Shown here: one piece after another, positions 1 to 7,793 of the stretch
Layout of the letters: each line of letters opens with the position of its first letter
Numbering within the stretch: position 1 is the first letter of the stretch
Assembly (NCBI RefSeq): GCF_015356865.1
Contig: NZ_JAAFZA010000001.1
Coordinates: forward strand, 3-64,002
Reading direction: 5' to 3'
From: Catenulispora pinisilvae
GTDB taxonomy: Bacteria; Actinomycetota; Actinomycetes; Streptomycetales; Catenulisporaceae
Length of the DNA stretch: 64,000 nucleotides
Notes under the pieces: generated by a model
The model's input: the letters and a program-made list of their open reading frames with translations, nothing else
What the model was told of the DNA's origin: nothing
The model's database searches: none
Translations under genes and position numbers: made by a program

Positions 1-120
1 GAGGCCGTCCTCGAGCAGGACCAGGCTCCGGGCGATGGTGTTCGGGTCGCGGGTCGGCGTGAAGACGCCGGTGGCGCTGATCGCCGCCCTGGCCTCCGAT
101 GTCGAGCTGCTGGTCCGCAT
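1..120 (-). CDS. Possible N-terminal fragment of an unidentified protein
   Basis: An ATG at 120 opens a minus-strand frame that stays open to the left edge (40 codons, beginning MRTSSSTSEARAAI). The C-terminal part reads like protein (GVFTPTRDPNTIARSLVLLE), but I do not recognise the family and see no convincing ribosome-binding site. The 133 bases between it and the next gene hold nothing I can identify. Low confidence that this is a gene. Confidence 0.25.
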   Translation of the reverse strand, partial: MRTSSSTSEARAAISATGVFTPTRDPNTIARSLVLLEDGL

Positions 121-253
121 CCGGCGGACGGGGTGGTCCCGGCCATACGAAACCTTCGCCGTACCCCCTTGGTACATCCCATTTGATCGGCCTGCTGTCG
201 CCGGTGGCGACGGCAGGGCGAAGTTCTGTGAAGTACTGGGCCGCGCGGAGGGG

Positions 254-1249
254 CTAGCGGCGGTTCGCGGCGATCAGCTCCGCGCCCAGGCCGGTCAGCC
301 GGTGCCGGACACTGCGTCCGGTCCGCTCGGTGACGACCAGCCCGGCGGAGCGCAGCGCCGCGGCGTGCGCCGACGCGGTGGGGGCCTTGACCCCCAGCAG
401 CACGGCCAGCTCGCCGGTGGTCGGAACGTCGCCGATGGCGCGCAGCGCGGCGGCGCGGGCCCGGCCGATGAGCGCGGCCAGGCCGTCGTGCGGGGACTCG
501 TCCCCGCTGAGGGCGGCCGCGGCGTCCAGGTCGGAGACCGGATAGGCCATGATCGAGCGTCGTCCGGGGGCGATCAGCGAACCGACGTAGTGCCCGAACA
601 CCGAGGGCGTGAACGTCAGCCCGTCGCCGCGCAGGTCGTAGCGCCAGTCCGGGACCTTGGAGACGGCCAGCGACAGCTTCTCCGGCTCCCAGGTCAGCTT
701 GGGGTGCAGGTCGTTCAGGACCGCGCCGGGGCCGTCGACGGCCATCTGCCGGGCCCGGCGGCCGATGTCGGCGTCCAGGGTGCGGCGGATGTCCGGCCAG
801 TCCTCGGCCAGGCAGGCCGTGTAGAGCGCGTGCATCGCGTCGGTCAGCACCGGGATCAGGCGCTCGCCGCGGTCGCGCAGGGCGTCGTAGGCCCGGGAGG
901 GGCGGCGGTCCCAGGTGTCGAAGATGGTGAAGTCCAGGGCCAGATCGGTGTCGCGGACCGCGCGCAGGGCGTCCAGTTCCTCCTCCACACCCCGGTGCAG
1001 CCGGCCGCTCGGGGGCAGGTCCGGTATCAGGAAGGCCGGGGCGTAGTTGGGGATCGCGTTCAGCAGCTCCATCAGCGGCCGGCAGCGCTCGGGGATCTGG
1101 CGCAGCGCGCCGGCCAGCCAGCGCCGGTGCGCCGATCTCATGGGGCGGGTGGAGCCCAGCTGGTCCAGACCGCGGACCAGGTTCACCAGCGGTGAGGTCT
1201 CGAAGCCGACGCGGGCCAGGTCGGCGTTGGTCATGGGGATGCCGACCAT
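254..1249 (-). CDS. ArsR-type winged-helix transcriptional regulator
   Basis: A 331-residue cytoplasmic regulator. The last ~70 residues form a winged helix of ArsR type (DVPTTGELAVLLGVKAPTAS, recognition segment AHAAALRSAGLV, then the wing TERTGRSVRHRLT). The first ~240 residues are a large N-terminal domain of the sort found in actinobacterial ArsR-like proteins of the DUF5937 type, probably a ligand or dimer domain (inference). The start at 1249 has a purine-rich AGGAGGGGGTGAGG upstream; a second in-frame ATG five codons later is less well placed. A 6+6 inverted repeat (GACAGG, CCTGTC) at 1322-1340 is a possible autoregulatory site. The effector and target genes are not visible; the neighbour to the left is cut by the window edge. 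Confidence 0.8.
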   Translation of the reverse strand: MVGIPMTNADLARVGFETSPLVNLVRGLDQLGSTRPMRSAHRRWLAGALRQIPERCRPLMELLNAIPNYAPAFLIPDLPPSGRLHRGVEEELDALRAVRDTDLALDFTIFDTWDRRPSRAYDALRDRGERLIPVLTDAMHALYTACLAEDWPDIRRTLDADIGRRARQMAVDGPGAVLNDLHPKLTWEPEKLSLAVSKVPDWRYDLRGDGLTFTPSVFGHYVGSLIAPGRRSIMAYPVSDLDAAAALSGDESPHDGLAALIGRARAAALRAIGDVPTTGELAVLLGVKAPTASAHAAALRSAGLVVTERTGRSVRHRLTGLGAELIAANRR

Positions 1250-1321
1250 GCCGCCTCACCCCCTCCTGGCCGCGACCGCCGTCCGCCGCCGGCCGTGCGG
1301 TGTTGGATTTGGCAGCACCCT

Positions 1322-1340
1322 GACAGGTCTGTCGCCTGTC
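1322..1340. promoter_or_regulatory. Inverted repeat upstream of the ArsR-like gene
   Basis: GACAGG and CCTGTC are separated by seven bases, about 75 bp upstream of the regulator start. Position and symmetry suit an operator, but no second copy is visible and the arms are short. Confidence 0.3.
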
Positions 1341-1360
1341 CGCCTCGGATGATACGCCGC

Positions 1361-1390
1361 GGGCCCCCGACCCGGTGGGGTCAGGGGCCC
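1361..1390 (-). terminator. Terminator hairpin after the small conserved gene
   Basis: A 13-bp stem with one mismatch (GGGCCCCCGACCC / GGGTCAGGGGCCC) and a GGTG loop, 42 nt after the stop of the gene ending at 1432. No T-run follows, which is common in high-GC actinobacteria. Confidence 0.6.
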
Positions 1391-1431
1391 GTGAAGCGCG
1401 TTGCGAAACGCGGAACCGGTTACGAGTCGGT

Positions 1432-1767
1432 TCAGGCGGCGGCCTCGGCGAGCTCGCCGGCGGTCAGCTTCTCCGACAGGGCCTTCCACGCCGGGACCTT
1501 CGTGCCGAACTTGGCGGCCAGCTCGGCCACCTCGGCGTTGATCTTCGCGCGGTCCGAGCCCTCGGCGGCGGACAGCAGGCCGAGCAGTTCCTCGGAGTCC
1601 ACCTTCAGGTGCAGGTTCTTGCCGTCGCTGGCGGCGAAGTAGCAGAAGCCACCGCCCAGCGGCGTGAACCGCTTCATGTCACCGAAGACGCGCGCGCCGC
1701 CGGCACCACCGGCACCGGCTCGCACGGATGCGCGCGCTGTCTTGCTTTCCTTCTTGGCACCGGCCAC
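1432..1767 (-). CDS. Small conserved actinobacterial protein, function unknown
   Basis: A 111-residue protein beginning with GTG at 1767, chosen because GAGGAGG lies six bases upstream; the longer open frame reaching to 2634 overlaps ftsK and is not real. The N-terminus is basic and Gly/Ala-rich (AGAKKESKTARASV). The body begins MKRFTPLGGGFCYF and continues AASDGKNLHLKVDSEE, followed by a helical, acidic/lysine-rich C-terminus. No catalytic motif, signal peptide or membrane segment is visible. It is divergent from ftsK. I do not recognise a characterised family. Confidence 0.75.
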   Translation of the reverse strand: MAGAKKESKTARASVRAGAGGAGGARVFGDMKRFTPLGGGFCYFAASDGKNLHLKVDSEELLGLLSAAEGSDRAKINAEVAELAAKFGTKVPAWKALSEKLTAGELAEAAA

Positions 1768-1978
1768 GACGGCCCTCCTCGATAGTCCCGGCGCGTCGAG
1801 CAGACGCGGACGAACCAGCTGATGAATGGGGTATCGACCCGCGCTGGCGGGGGCGGATACGCGGGCGCGTAAACGCCACCCACAAGGGGCCGACCGCACT
1901 ACTTTAGCCTGAACGGCCGCCGGGACGGGAATCGGCGTCCGGGGCCGCACCCCGGCCCGACTTGCGTGTGGCGGGCGA

Positions 1979-2004
1979 TACCGGTGGGACAACACCGGTA
2001 GCCT
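1979..2004 (+). promoter_or_regulatory. Perfect palindrome abutting the -10 box of ftsK
   Basis: TACCGGTG (1979-1986), six bases, CACCGGTA (1993-2000): an 8+8 perfect inverted repeat. Its last two bases are the first two of a TAGCCT -10 box (1999-2004), which lies exactly 7 nt before the ftsK ATG. It would fill the spacer between -35 and -10, the classical place for a repressor. Confidence 0.6.
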
Positions 2005-2011
2005 GGTCATC

Positions 2012-4678
2012 ATGGCCACCCGTACGCCCTCCAAGAACAGCAAGGCAACGGCAGCCACATCCGCGTCCAAATCCGGCTCGAAGGGCACGGCCGGATCGTC
2101 GGGGGCGGCCAAGGGCGCCACCGCGAGGAAGGGGCGAGGCAAGGCGGCCGCCGCCGACACCGCTTCGGCCGCACCCGGGCCCAAGAACCCCCGCGCTCGC
2201 GCCGCCCGCAACGCCGGGCCGCTGGAGAAGGGCATCGGCAAAATCGCCTCCGGCTCGCGCCGGGGCGCCGGCCGCGCCTCGCAGCGGGCCTCCCAAGGGG
2301 CCAAGTCGCTGCACCCGGACCACCGGCGCGACGGCGTCGGTTTCGCCCTGATCGGTCTCGGGATAGTGATGGCCGCGGCGCTGTGGCACGGCTTCCCCGG
2401 CGCGGTGCCGCAGGCCATCGTCGCGCTGGTGGCCGGCGGCTTCGGCCGGGTCGGCGCGTTCACGCCGCTGCTGGTCTTCGGTTTGGCGGTGCGGGTGATC
2501 CGACGGCCGGAGGAGTCCGCCGACACCAACCGGATGTCCATCGGCTGGGGGGCCTTCACCGTCGCCGCGGTCGGCCTGATCCACATCGCCGGCCACCTGC
2601 CGCACCCCTCGAACGGCGCCACGGCGATGCGCAACGCCGGCGGCTGGATCGGCTACGCGATCTCGGCGCCGCTGGTCTCGACGGTGTCCTCGTTCGTCGC
2701 GGTGCCGCTGCTGTTCCTCCTGCTGCTGTTCGGTGTCCTGGTCATCACCGCCACGCCGGTCTACCGGATCCCCGAGCGGATCCGGGCCGGGCGCGGGCAC
2801 GCCGGCGGCTTCCTGCACTGGATGATCTTCGGTGAGCGCGAGGACCCGGACGCGTCGGCCGTCGAGGAGGACGACCCGTACGGGATACTCCCCGAAGAGG
2901 ACGACCCTTCCGACAACGCCGAGCGCAACCAACGGTTGCAGCAGGCGATCCAGAACGAGCCGACGATCTTCATCCCGATGCTGGACAAGGCCGCCGGGAC
3001 CGACGCCGGGACCGACGCCGAGGCGCCGGAGTTCGTGCCGGTCGACGAGGACGACACCAAAGTGCCGATCCCGGTCTCGGTCCCGCGCAGCCGCAAGGCC
3101 GGCGGCAAGAAGGCGGGGGCGTCGGCCTCGGCGGCGTCCGGCTCGCCCAAGGACGCGGTCCAGGCCGCGATGGAGCTCTACGCGGCCACGGCCGACCCGG
3201 ACGCGGAGTACAAACTGCCGCCGCCGGACATACTGGGCGTCGGGGCGCCGCCGAAGACCCGCTCCAAGGCCAACGACGCGGTGGTGGCGGCGCTGGCCGA
3301 GGTGTTCAAGCAGTTCAATGTCGACGCCAAGGTGGTCGGCTTCACCCGCGGCCCGACGGTCACCCGCTACGAGGTCGAACTCGGCCCCGCGGTGAAGGTC
3401 GAGCGGATCACCGCGCTGTCCAGGAACATCGCCTACGCGGTCGCCTCGGCGGACGTGCGGATCCTGTCCCCGATCCCCGGCAAGTCCGCGATCGGCATCG
3501 AGATCCCGAACACCGACCGGGAGAACGTGGCGCTCGGCGACGTGCTGCGCTCGGTGGAGGCCACCGGCGAGGCCCACCCGATGATGGTGGCGCTGGGCAA
3601 GGACGTCGAGGGCCGGCACATCGTGGCCAACCTGACCCGGATGCCGCACATGCTGGTGGCCGGCGCGACCGGCGCCGGCAAGTCCACCTGCATCAACACC
3701 CTGATCGTCTCGATCCTGCTGCGCGCCACCCCGGACCAGGTCCGGCTGATCCTGGTGGACCCCAAGCGGGTCGAGCTGACCAGCTACGAGGGCATCCCGC
3801 ACCTGATCACCCCGATCATCACCAACCCGAAGAAGGCGGCCGAGGCGCTGCAATGGGTGGTGCGCGAGATGGACCTGCGCTACGACGACCTGGCCGACTC
3901 CGGCTTCCGGCACGTCGACGACTTCAACGCCGCGGTCCGGGCCGGCAAGCTCAAGCCGCTGCCGGGCTCCGAGCGCGTCTACCAGCCCTACCCCTACCTG
4001 CTGGTGATCGTCGACGAGCTCGCCGACCTGATGATGGTGGCCCCGCGCGACGTCGAGGACTCGATCGTCCGCATCACCCAGCTGGCCCGGGCCGCCGGCA
4101 TCCACCTGGTGCTGGCCACCCAGCGGCCGTCGGTGGACGTGGTGACCGGGCTGATCAAGGCGAACGTGCCGTCCCGGCTGGCCTTCGCCACCTCCTCGCT
4201 GGCCGACTCCCGCGTGATCTTGGACCAGCCGGGCGCGGAGAAGCTGGTCGGCCAGGGCGACGCGCTGTTCCTGCCGATGGGCGCCTCGAAGGCGCAGCGG
4301 TTGCAGGGCGCGTACGTGTCGGAGACCGAGATCGCGGCGGTCGTGAAGTTCTGCACCGACCAGCTCACGCCGCTGTACCGGGAGGACGTCACCGGCCAGG
4401 CGGGGTCGAAGAAGGTGGTCGAGGAGGAGATCGGCGACGACCTGGACCTGCTGCTGCAAGCCGCGGAGCTGGTGGTGTCCACGCAGTTCGGGTCGACGTC
4501 GATGCTGCAACGCAAGCTGCGGGTCGGCTTCGCGAAGGCCGGGCGGCTGATGGACCTGCTGGAGACCCGGAACGTGGTCGGGCCCTCGGAGGGGGCCAAG
4601 GCGCGCGACGTGTTGGTGCGGGCGGACGATCTGCAAGGCGTGCTGGACTCGATAAGGGCTGAGGCCGGGGCGGACTAG
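2012..4678 (+). CDS. ftsK: DNA translocase FtsK/SpoIIIE
   Basis: An 888-residue membrane-anchored, ATP-driven DNA pump that clears chromosomal DNA from the division or sporulation septum. A basic Lys/Ala/Ser-rich N-terminus (about 1-110) precedes four likely membrane helices (about 112-255) and an acidic linker. The motor has Walker A GATGAGKS at 551-558 and Walker B LLVIVDELADLM near 662-673. The C-terminal gamma winged helix (about 818-875, with QFGSTSMLQRKLRVGFAKAG) is the part that reads oriented chromosomal motifs. Length and domain order are normal. The ATG at 2012 is 7 nt after a TAGCCT box, so the transcript is probably leaderless. A terminator follows at 4699-4739. Confidence 0.97.
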   Translation: MATRTPSKNSKATAATSASKSGSKGTAGSSGAAKGATARKGRGKAAAADTASAAPGPKNPRARAARNAGPLEKGIGKIASGSRRGAGRASQRASQGAKSLHPDHRRDGVGFALIGLGIVMAAALWHGFPGAVPQAIVALVAGGFGRVGAFTPLLVFGLAVRVIRRPEESADTNRMSIGWGAFTVAAVGLIHIAGHLPHPSNGATAMRNAGGWIGYAISAPLVSTVSSFVAVPLLFLLLLFGVLVITATPVYRIPERIRAGRGHAGGFLHWMIFGEREDPDASAVEEDDPYGILPEEDDPSDNAERNQRLQQAIQNEPTIFIPMLDKAAGTDAGTDAEAPEFVPVDEDDTKVPIPVSVPRSRKAGGKKAGASASAASGSPKDAVQAAMELYAATADPDAEYKLPPPDILGVGAPPKTRSKANDAVVAALAEVFKQFNVDAKVVGFTRGPTVTRYEVELGPAVKVERITALSRNIAYAVASADVRILSPIPGKSAIGIEIPNTDRENVALGDVLRSVEATGEAHPMMVALGKDVEGRHIVANLTRMPHMLVAGATGAGKSTCINTLIVSILLRATPDQVRLILVDPKRVELTSYEGIPHLITPIITNPKKAAEALQWVVREMDLRYDDLADSGFRHVDDFNAAVRAGKLKPLPGSERVYQPYPYLLVIVDELADLMMVAPRDVEDSIVRITQLARAAGIHLVLATQRPSVDVVTGLIKANVPSRLAFATSSLADSRVILDQPGAEKLVGQGDALFLPMGASKAQRLQGAYVSETEIAAVVKFCTDQLTPLYREDVTGQAGSKKVVEEEIGDDLDLLLQAAELVVSTQFGSTSMLQRKLRVGFAKAGRLMDLLETRNVVGPSEGAKARDVLVRADDLQGVLDSIRAEAGAD

Positions 4679-4698
4679 GCGGGCCGTTCATTTCTGCG

Positions 4699-4739
4699 AG
4701 GCGTCGCGGCGCGTTCCATGTGGGACGGCTGCGGCGCCT
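4699..4739 (+). terminator. Terminator after ftsK
   Basis: A 12-bp stem (AGGCGTCGCGGC / GCTGCGGCGCCT) with two G-T wobbles and a 17-base loop, followed by TTTCG. It starts 21 nt after the ftsK stop. Confidence 0.6.
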
Positions 4740-4954
4740 TTCGTCGTTGGCTGACGCTGTGCGACGTTGCCTGACATTGTTTATCGACAAGTCGATCAGA
4801 ACCGACCCGCACGCCCTATCAATACGACATATGGGCGAATCCCGGTCGTGGTTCGCCTCAACTCGCTTTATCCGGGGCATAGCCGTCTGTGCGGGGGCGT
4901 GCGCGGCGGGAGGTCCGGCGGGCTTACGGGTCAGGTGAATCGAGGCGGTGTCGC

Positions 4955-6427
4955 ATGGGCGGTCAGCGGGCTGAGGACGAGCGGGACGGCGTGGGCGTCG
5001 GGCTCGACGAGGCGGACGCGCTGCGCGGCGGACGCTTCGTCGGGGATGAGGTGGCCGGCGGCGGGGTAGCCGGGGGCATCGGTGTCGGTGCGCGGACTGC
5101 GGCGCGCACCGACACCGACACCGTCACCGAGGTCGCCGCCGAGCAGGCGACGGCCACCGAGCCCGGGACGGACGCGGCGGTGGCCGCGTCGGTTCCGGCA
5201 CCGCCGGCGACCTCGGCGGCGCCGGCATCCCCGGTGACGCCCTCGGTACCGGCCGCCGCCTCGGAACCGGGGTCGGTCCCCGATCCCGACAAGGCCCCGG
5301 CGGCCAAGCCCGTCGACCCGCTCGCGGTCGACCCGACCGATCTGACCGACTCCCAGATCGTCGGCCGTCGGCTGGCGCTGGCGCGGCAGCACGCCGGGTT
5401 GTCCATCGAGGAAGTCGTGGCGGCCACCCGGATCCGGCCGGGCATGCTGCGGGAGATCGAGTCCGGCGAGTTCGTGCACTGCGGCGGCGACGTCTATGCC
5501 CGCGGCCACGTGCGGGCCATCGCGAAGGTCGTGGGCATCGACCCGGAGCCGCTGCTGGCCGAGCACCCGCCGTTCGTGCCGACCGACCTGCCGGTGCGCG
5601 GCCGGTCGCGGGTGGTGCAGCGGCCGGAGCCGGGCAAGGCGTCCGGTGCCCAGGTCGCCTCTGCTGACGACAAGGGGGCGCGGTCGGACAAGCGCTCGGC
5701 CTCGCCGGCGTCCAACGCCGTGCCGACCAGCGCCGCGCGGGACAACGCGGCGCGGTTCGCCGGGCGTGCTTCCAGCCGGGTGATCCGGCCGGCGGCCGAG
5801 GGCGCGGCGCTGGGCGTCGCGGGTGCGGGCGTGGGTGCGGCCGGCAAGGGTGGCGGTGTCGGCGCCGGCGCCGGTAACGCGGGCAAGGACGCGGGTGTCG
5901 TCACCGCCGGCAAGGGCTCCGGCTCGATCCGTCCGCCGCACCAGCACCGCAAGGACGACCCGGGCAAGATCGAGCGGCACCCGAAGTCGGCGAACTGGAC
6001 CGCCGCGATGCTGGTGGCGCTCCTCGGCCTGGTGGTGTTCGCGGGCGTGCAGCTGATCGACGGCGGTGGCGGCAGTGGGAAGCCGGCCGCGGCCGCGGCG
6101 CCCGCCGCCCCGGCCCCGAAGCCCGTCGCGGTCAAGCCCGCACCCCCGGTGGCGCCGCCCGTGCCGAAGGGCGTCGCGGTCCGGATCGCCGCGGTCGGCT
6201 CGGACAGCTGGCTGGCCGTGACCGGCCCTGACGGTCGGATCCTGTTCGACAACCTGCTGCCGGCCGGCAGCACCCAGAACTTCCAGGACCCCAAGCAGCT
6301 CGGCGTGACCCTCGGTAACGCGGCGGCCGTGCACATGACGCTGAACGGCAAGGACCTGGGCTCGGCCGGCGGGACCGGCGAGGTCGTGCACTTCACGCTG
6401 AACCCGACGGGTGCGGTCAACGGCTGA
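4955..6427 (+). CDS. RodZ-like membrane protein with N-terminal helix-turn-helix
   Basis: A 490-residue bitopic membrane protein. An Ala/Pro-rich low-complexity region (1-125) precedes a RodZ/HTH_25 domain at about 130-205 (IVGRRLALARQHAGLSIEEV, then RIRPGMLREIESGEF). A Gly/Lys-rich linker, one membrane helix (about 347-367, AAMLVALLGLVVFAGVQLI) and an extracytoplasmic DUF4115-type domain follow (about 405-488). RodZ proteins link the cytoskeleton and cell-wall machinery; many actinobacteria carry this form directly after ftsK. The ATG at 4955 has GAGGCGG upstream; an in-frame GTG at 4889 would add 22 Arg-rich residues and lacks a site. A strong terminator follows, so it is separated from the next gene. 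Confidence 0.85.
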   Translation: MGGQRAEDERDGVGVGLDEADALRGGRFVGDEVAGGGVAGGIGVGARTAARTDTDTVTEVAAEQATATEPGTDAAVAASVPAPPATSAAPASPVTPSVPAAASEPGSVPDPDKAPAAKPVDPLAVDPTDLTDSQIVGRRLALARQHAGLSIEEVVAATRIRPGMLREIESGEFVHCGGDVYARGHVRAIAKVVGIDPEPLLAEHPPFVPTDLPVRGRSRVVQRPEPGKASGAQVASADDKGARSDKRSASPASNAVPTSAARDNAARFAGRASSRVIRPAAEGAALGVAGAGVGAAGKGGGVGAGAGNAGKDAGVVTAGKGSGSIRPPHQHRKDDPGKIERHPKSANWTAAMLVALLGLVVFAGVQLIDGGGGSGKPAAAAAPAAPAPKPVAVKPAPPVAPPVPKGVAVRIAAVGSDSWLAVTGPDGRILFDNLLPAGSTQNFQDPKQLGVTLGNAAAVHMTLNGKDLGSAGGTGEVVHFTLNPTGAVNG

Positions 6428-6432
6428 GGCTC

Positions 6433-6477
6433 GTGCGGGTGTGGCGGCGGCCGTGACGGTCGCCGCCGCACCCGCAC
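6433..6477 (+). terminator. Strong terminator after the RodZ-like gene
   Basis: A 17-bp stem with one wobble (GTGCGGGTGTGGCGGCG / CGCCGCCGCACCCGCAC) and an 11-base loop, beginning six bases after the stop codon. Confidence 0.8.
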
Positions 6478-6532
6478 ATAACCCCCACCGCATCTCCACC
6501 AGCGCCCCGCAGCCCGCTGCTTCGATGGGGCC

Positions 6533-7306
6533 ATGACCAACTCCGTCACCAGCTCGGCCCCGGCGTCCTACCTCGACGCCGTCGCGGCCACCGATGCCGC
6601 CCGTTCCTACAAGCGCTATCTGCTCACCGCCCTCGCTGTCGAGCCGGGGCACCAGGTGTTGGACGTCGGCTGTGGGCCCGGTACCGACCTCGCGGCGTTG
6701 GCCGACGCGGCCGGGCCGACCGGCGCGGTCTTCGGTATCGACCAGGATCCGCAGATGGTGGCGACCGCTCAAGAACGCATGGCCGACCGGCCGACCGTCG
6801 ACGTGCGCCATGCCGACGCCCACCAACTCCCGTTCCAGACTCACAGCATCGACCGGGCCCGGGCCGATCGCGTCCTGATGCACGTCGCCGATCCCGCGGC
6901 CGTGCTGGGCGAGATCCACCGCGTGCTGCGTCCCGGCAGCCTGCTCACGCTCGCCGAGCCGGACTGGGACACACTCGCGATCGACCACCCCGATCTGGCT
7001 GTCAGCCGCGCCTTCACCAGCTATGTCGCCGAACGCCTCCACCGCGTTCGGGCCATCGGGCGGCAGCTCCCTCGCCTCGCCGCCCACGCCGGATTCTCCG
7101 TGCGCGCCGTTCGGAACGAGGCCGTGGTCCTCACCGACTTCGACACCGCCGAGACCATCCTCGGCCTGCGCCGCAACACCGAACGCGCGGCAGCCGCCGG
7201 TTTCCTCACCCTGGAGGAAGCCGACGGCTGGCTCGAACACCTCACGACCGACACGTTCTTCGCGACCGCGTCCTTCATCACGGTCGTGGCGCAGTCGGCG
7301 ACCTGA
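6533..7306 (+). CDS. Class I SAM-dependent methyltransferase (UbiE/COQ5 type)
   Basis: A 257-residue soluble methyltransferase. The SAM-binding motif I is clear (VLDVGCGPGTDLAALADAAG, about 42-61), followed by the acidic residue at the end of strand 2 (VFGIDQDP), motif post-I (VDVRHADAHQLPF) and HRVLRPGSLLTLAEPDWDT. The substrate cannot be read from the sequence. It lies between the RodZ-like gene and the MFS-MarR operon, inside what is usually a tight conserved block, and is convergent with marR. Three 15-nt repeats lie after its stop. The start ATG lacks a strong ribosome-binding site. Confidence 0.85.
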   Translation: MTNSVTSSAPASYLDAVAATDAARSYKRYLLTALAVEPGHQVLDVGCGPGTDLAALADAAGPTGAVFGIDQDPQMVATAQERMADRPTVDVRHADAHQLPFQTHSIDRARADRVLMHVADPAAVLGEIHRVLRPGSLLTLAEPDWDTLAIDHPDLAVSRAFTSYVAERLHRVRAIGRQLPRLAAHAGFSVRAVRNEAVVLTDFDTAETILGLRRNTERAAAAGFLTLEEADGWLEHLTTDTFFATASFITVVAQSAT

Positions 7307-7332
7307 CGCGGTCTGAGGGCGGACCGCGGCTT

Positions 7333-7377
7333 CAGCACTCAGTCCTTCAGTGCTCAGTCCCTCAGCACTCAGTCTCG
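7333..7377. repeat. Three tandem 15-nt units over the marR stop codon
   Basis: Units at 7333-7347, 7348-7362 and 7363-7377 share the pattern CAGYRCTCAGTCYYK. On the minus strand the marR TGA (7364-7362) lies in this array, and the unit is five codons long, so the TGA recurs in frame every five codons. Confidence 0.8.
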
Positions 7378-7793
7378 GCGGAAGCCTTCTCCAGCAGTTC
7401 CGCGACCACCGCCAGCTCCTCGGCGTTCAGCCGGGAGAGCCCGGGGGCCGGCTCGGCGAGGATCCTGATCGCGGCCACCGCGACGGCGTGCCCCTCGGGC
7501 GTCAGCTCGACCATCTTCGCGCGCCGGTCGTCGGGGGCGACGTTGCGAGTCACCAGGCCGCGCTCCTCCAGGTCGTCGACCACGGTGGTGGTGTAGGGCT
7601 TGTCCCAGCCCAGGCGGGCCGCCAGTTCGCTCATCCGCAGCGGCCCGTGGACCAGTCGCCGCAGCGCGCGCGACCGGCCGAAGCTGACGCCGGTCGCCCG
7701 CTCCACGGCACTGCGGAGATCGCGCTGCCGGAGCACCAGGTTCTGCATCGCGGCGTGCGCACGGTACGCATCGTGGCTCGGGTAGTCGTTCAT
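7362..7793 (-). CDS. MarR-family transcriptional regulator
   Basis: A 143-residue winged-helix regulator. The core is at about 45-110 (ALRRLVHGPLRMSELAARLG, DKPYTTTVVDDLEERGLVTR, then the wing NVAPDDRRAKMVELTPEG). Such proteins usually repress a neighbouring efflux gene and release DNA on binding a phenolic or drug-like ligand. Its ATG overlaps the stop of the MFS gene by four bases (ATGA), so it is the second gene of an MFS-marR operon and is translationally coupled. The likely operator is the palindrome at 9293-9307 in front of the operon. Confidence 0.88.
   Translation of the reverse strand: MNDYPSHDAYRAHAAMQNLVLRQRDLRSAVERATGVSFGRSRALRRLVHGPLRMSELAARLGWDKPYTTTVVDDLEERGLVTRNVAPDDRRAKMVELTPEGHAVAVAAIRILAEPAPGLSRLNAEELAVVAELLEKASAETEC

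Noticed and set aside
35-1195. A long plus-strand open frame
   Set aside because: It is antisense to the ArsR-like gene and its protein is Gly/Ala/Arg-rich without domains.
1432-2634. A 400-codon minus-strand frame
   Set aside because: It joins the true 111-residue gene to antisense ftsK sequence; a GTG with GAGGAGG starts the real one.
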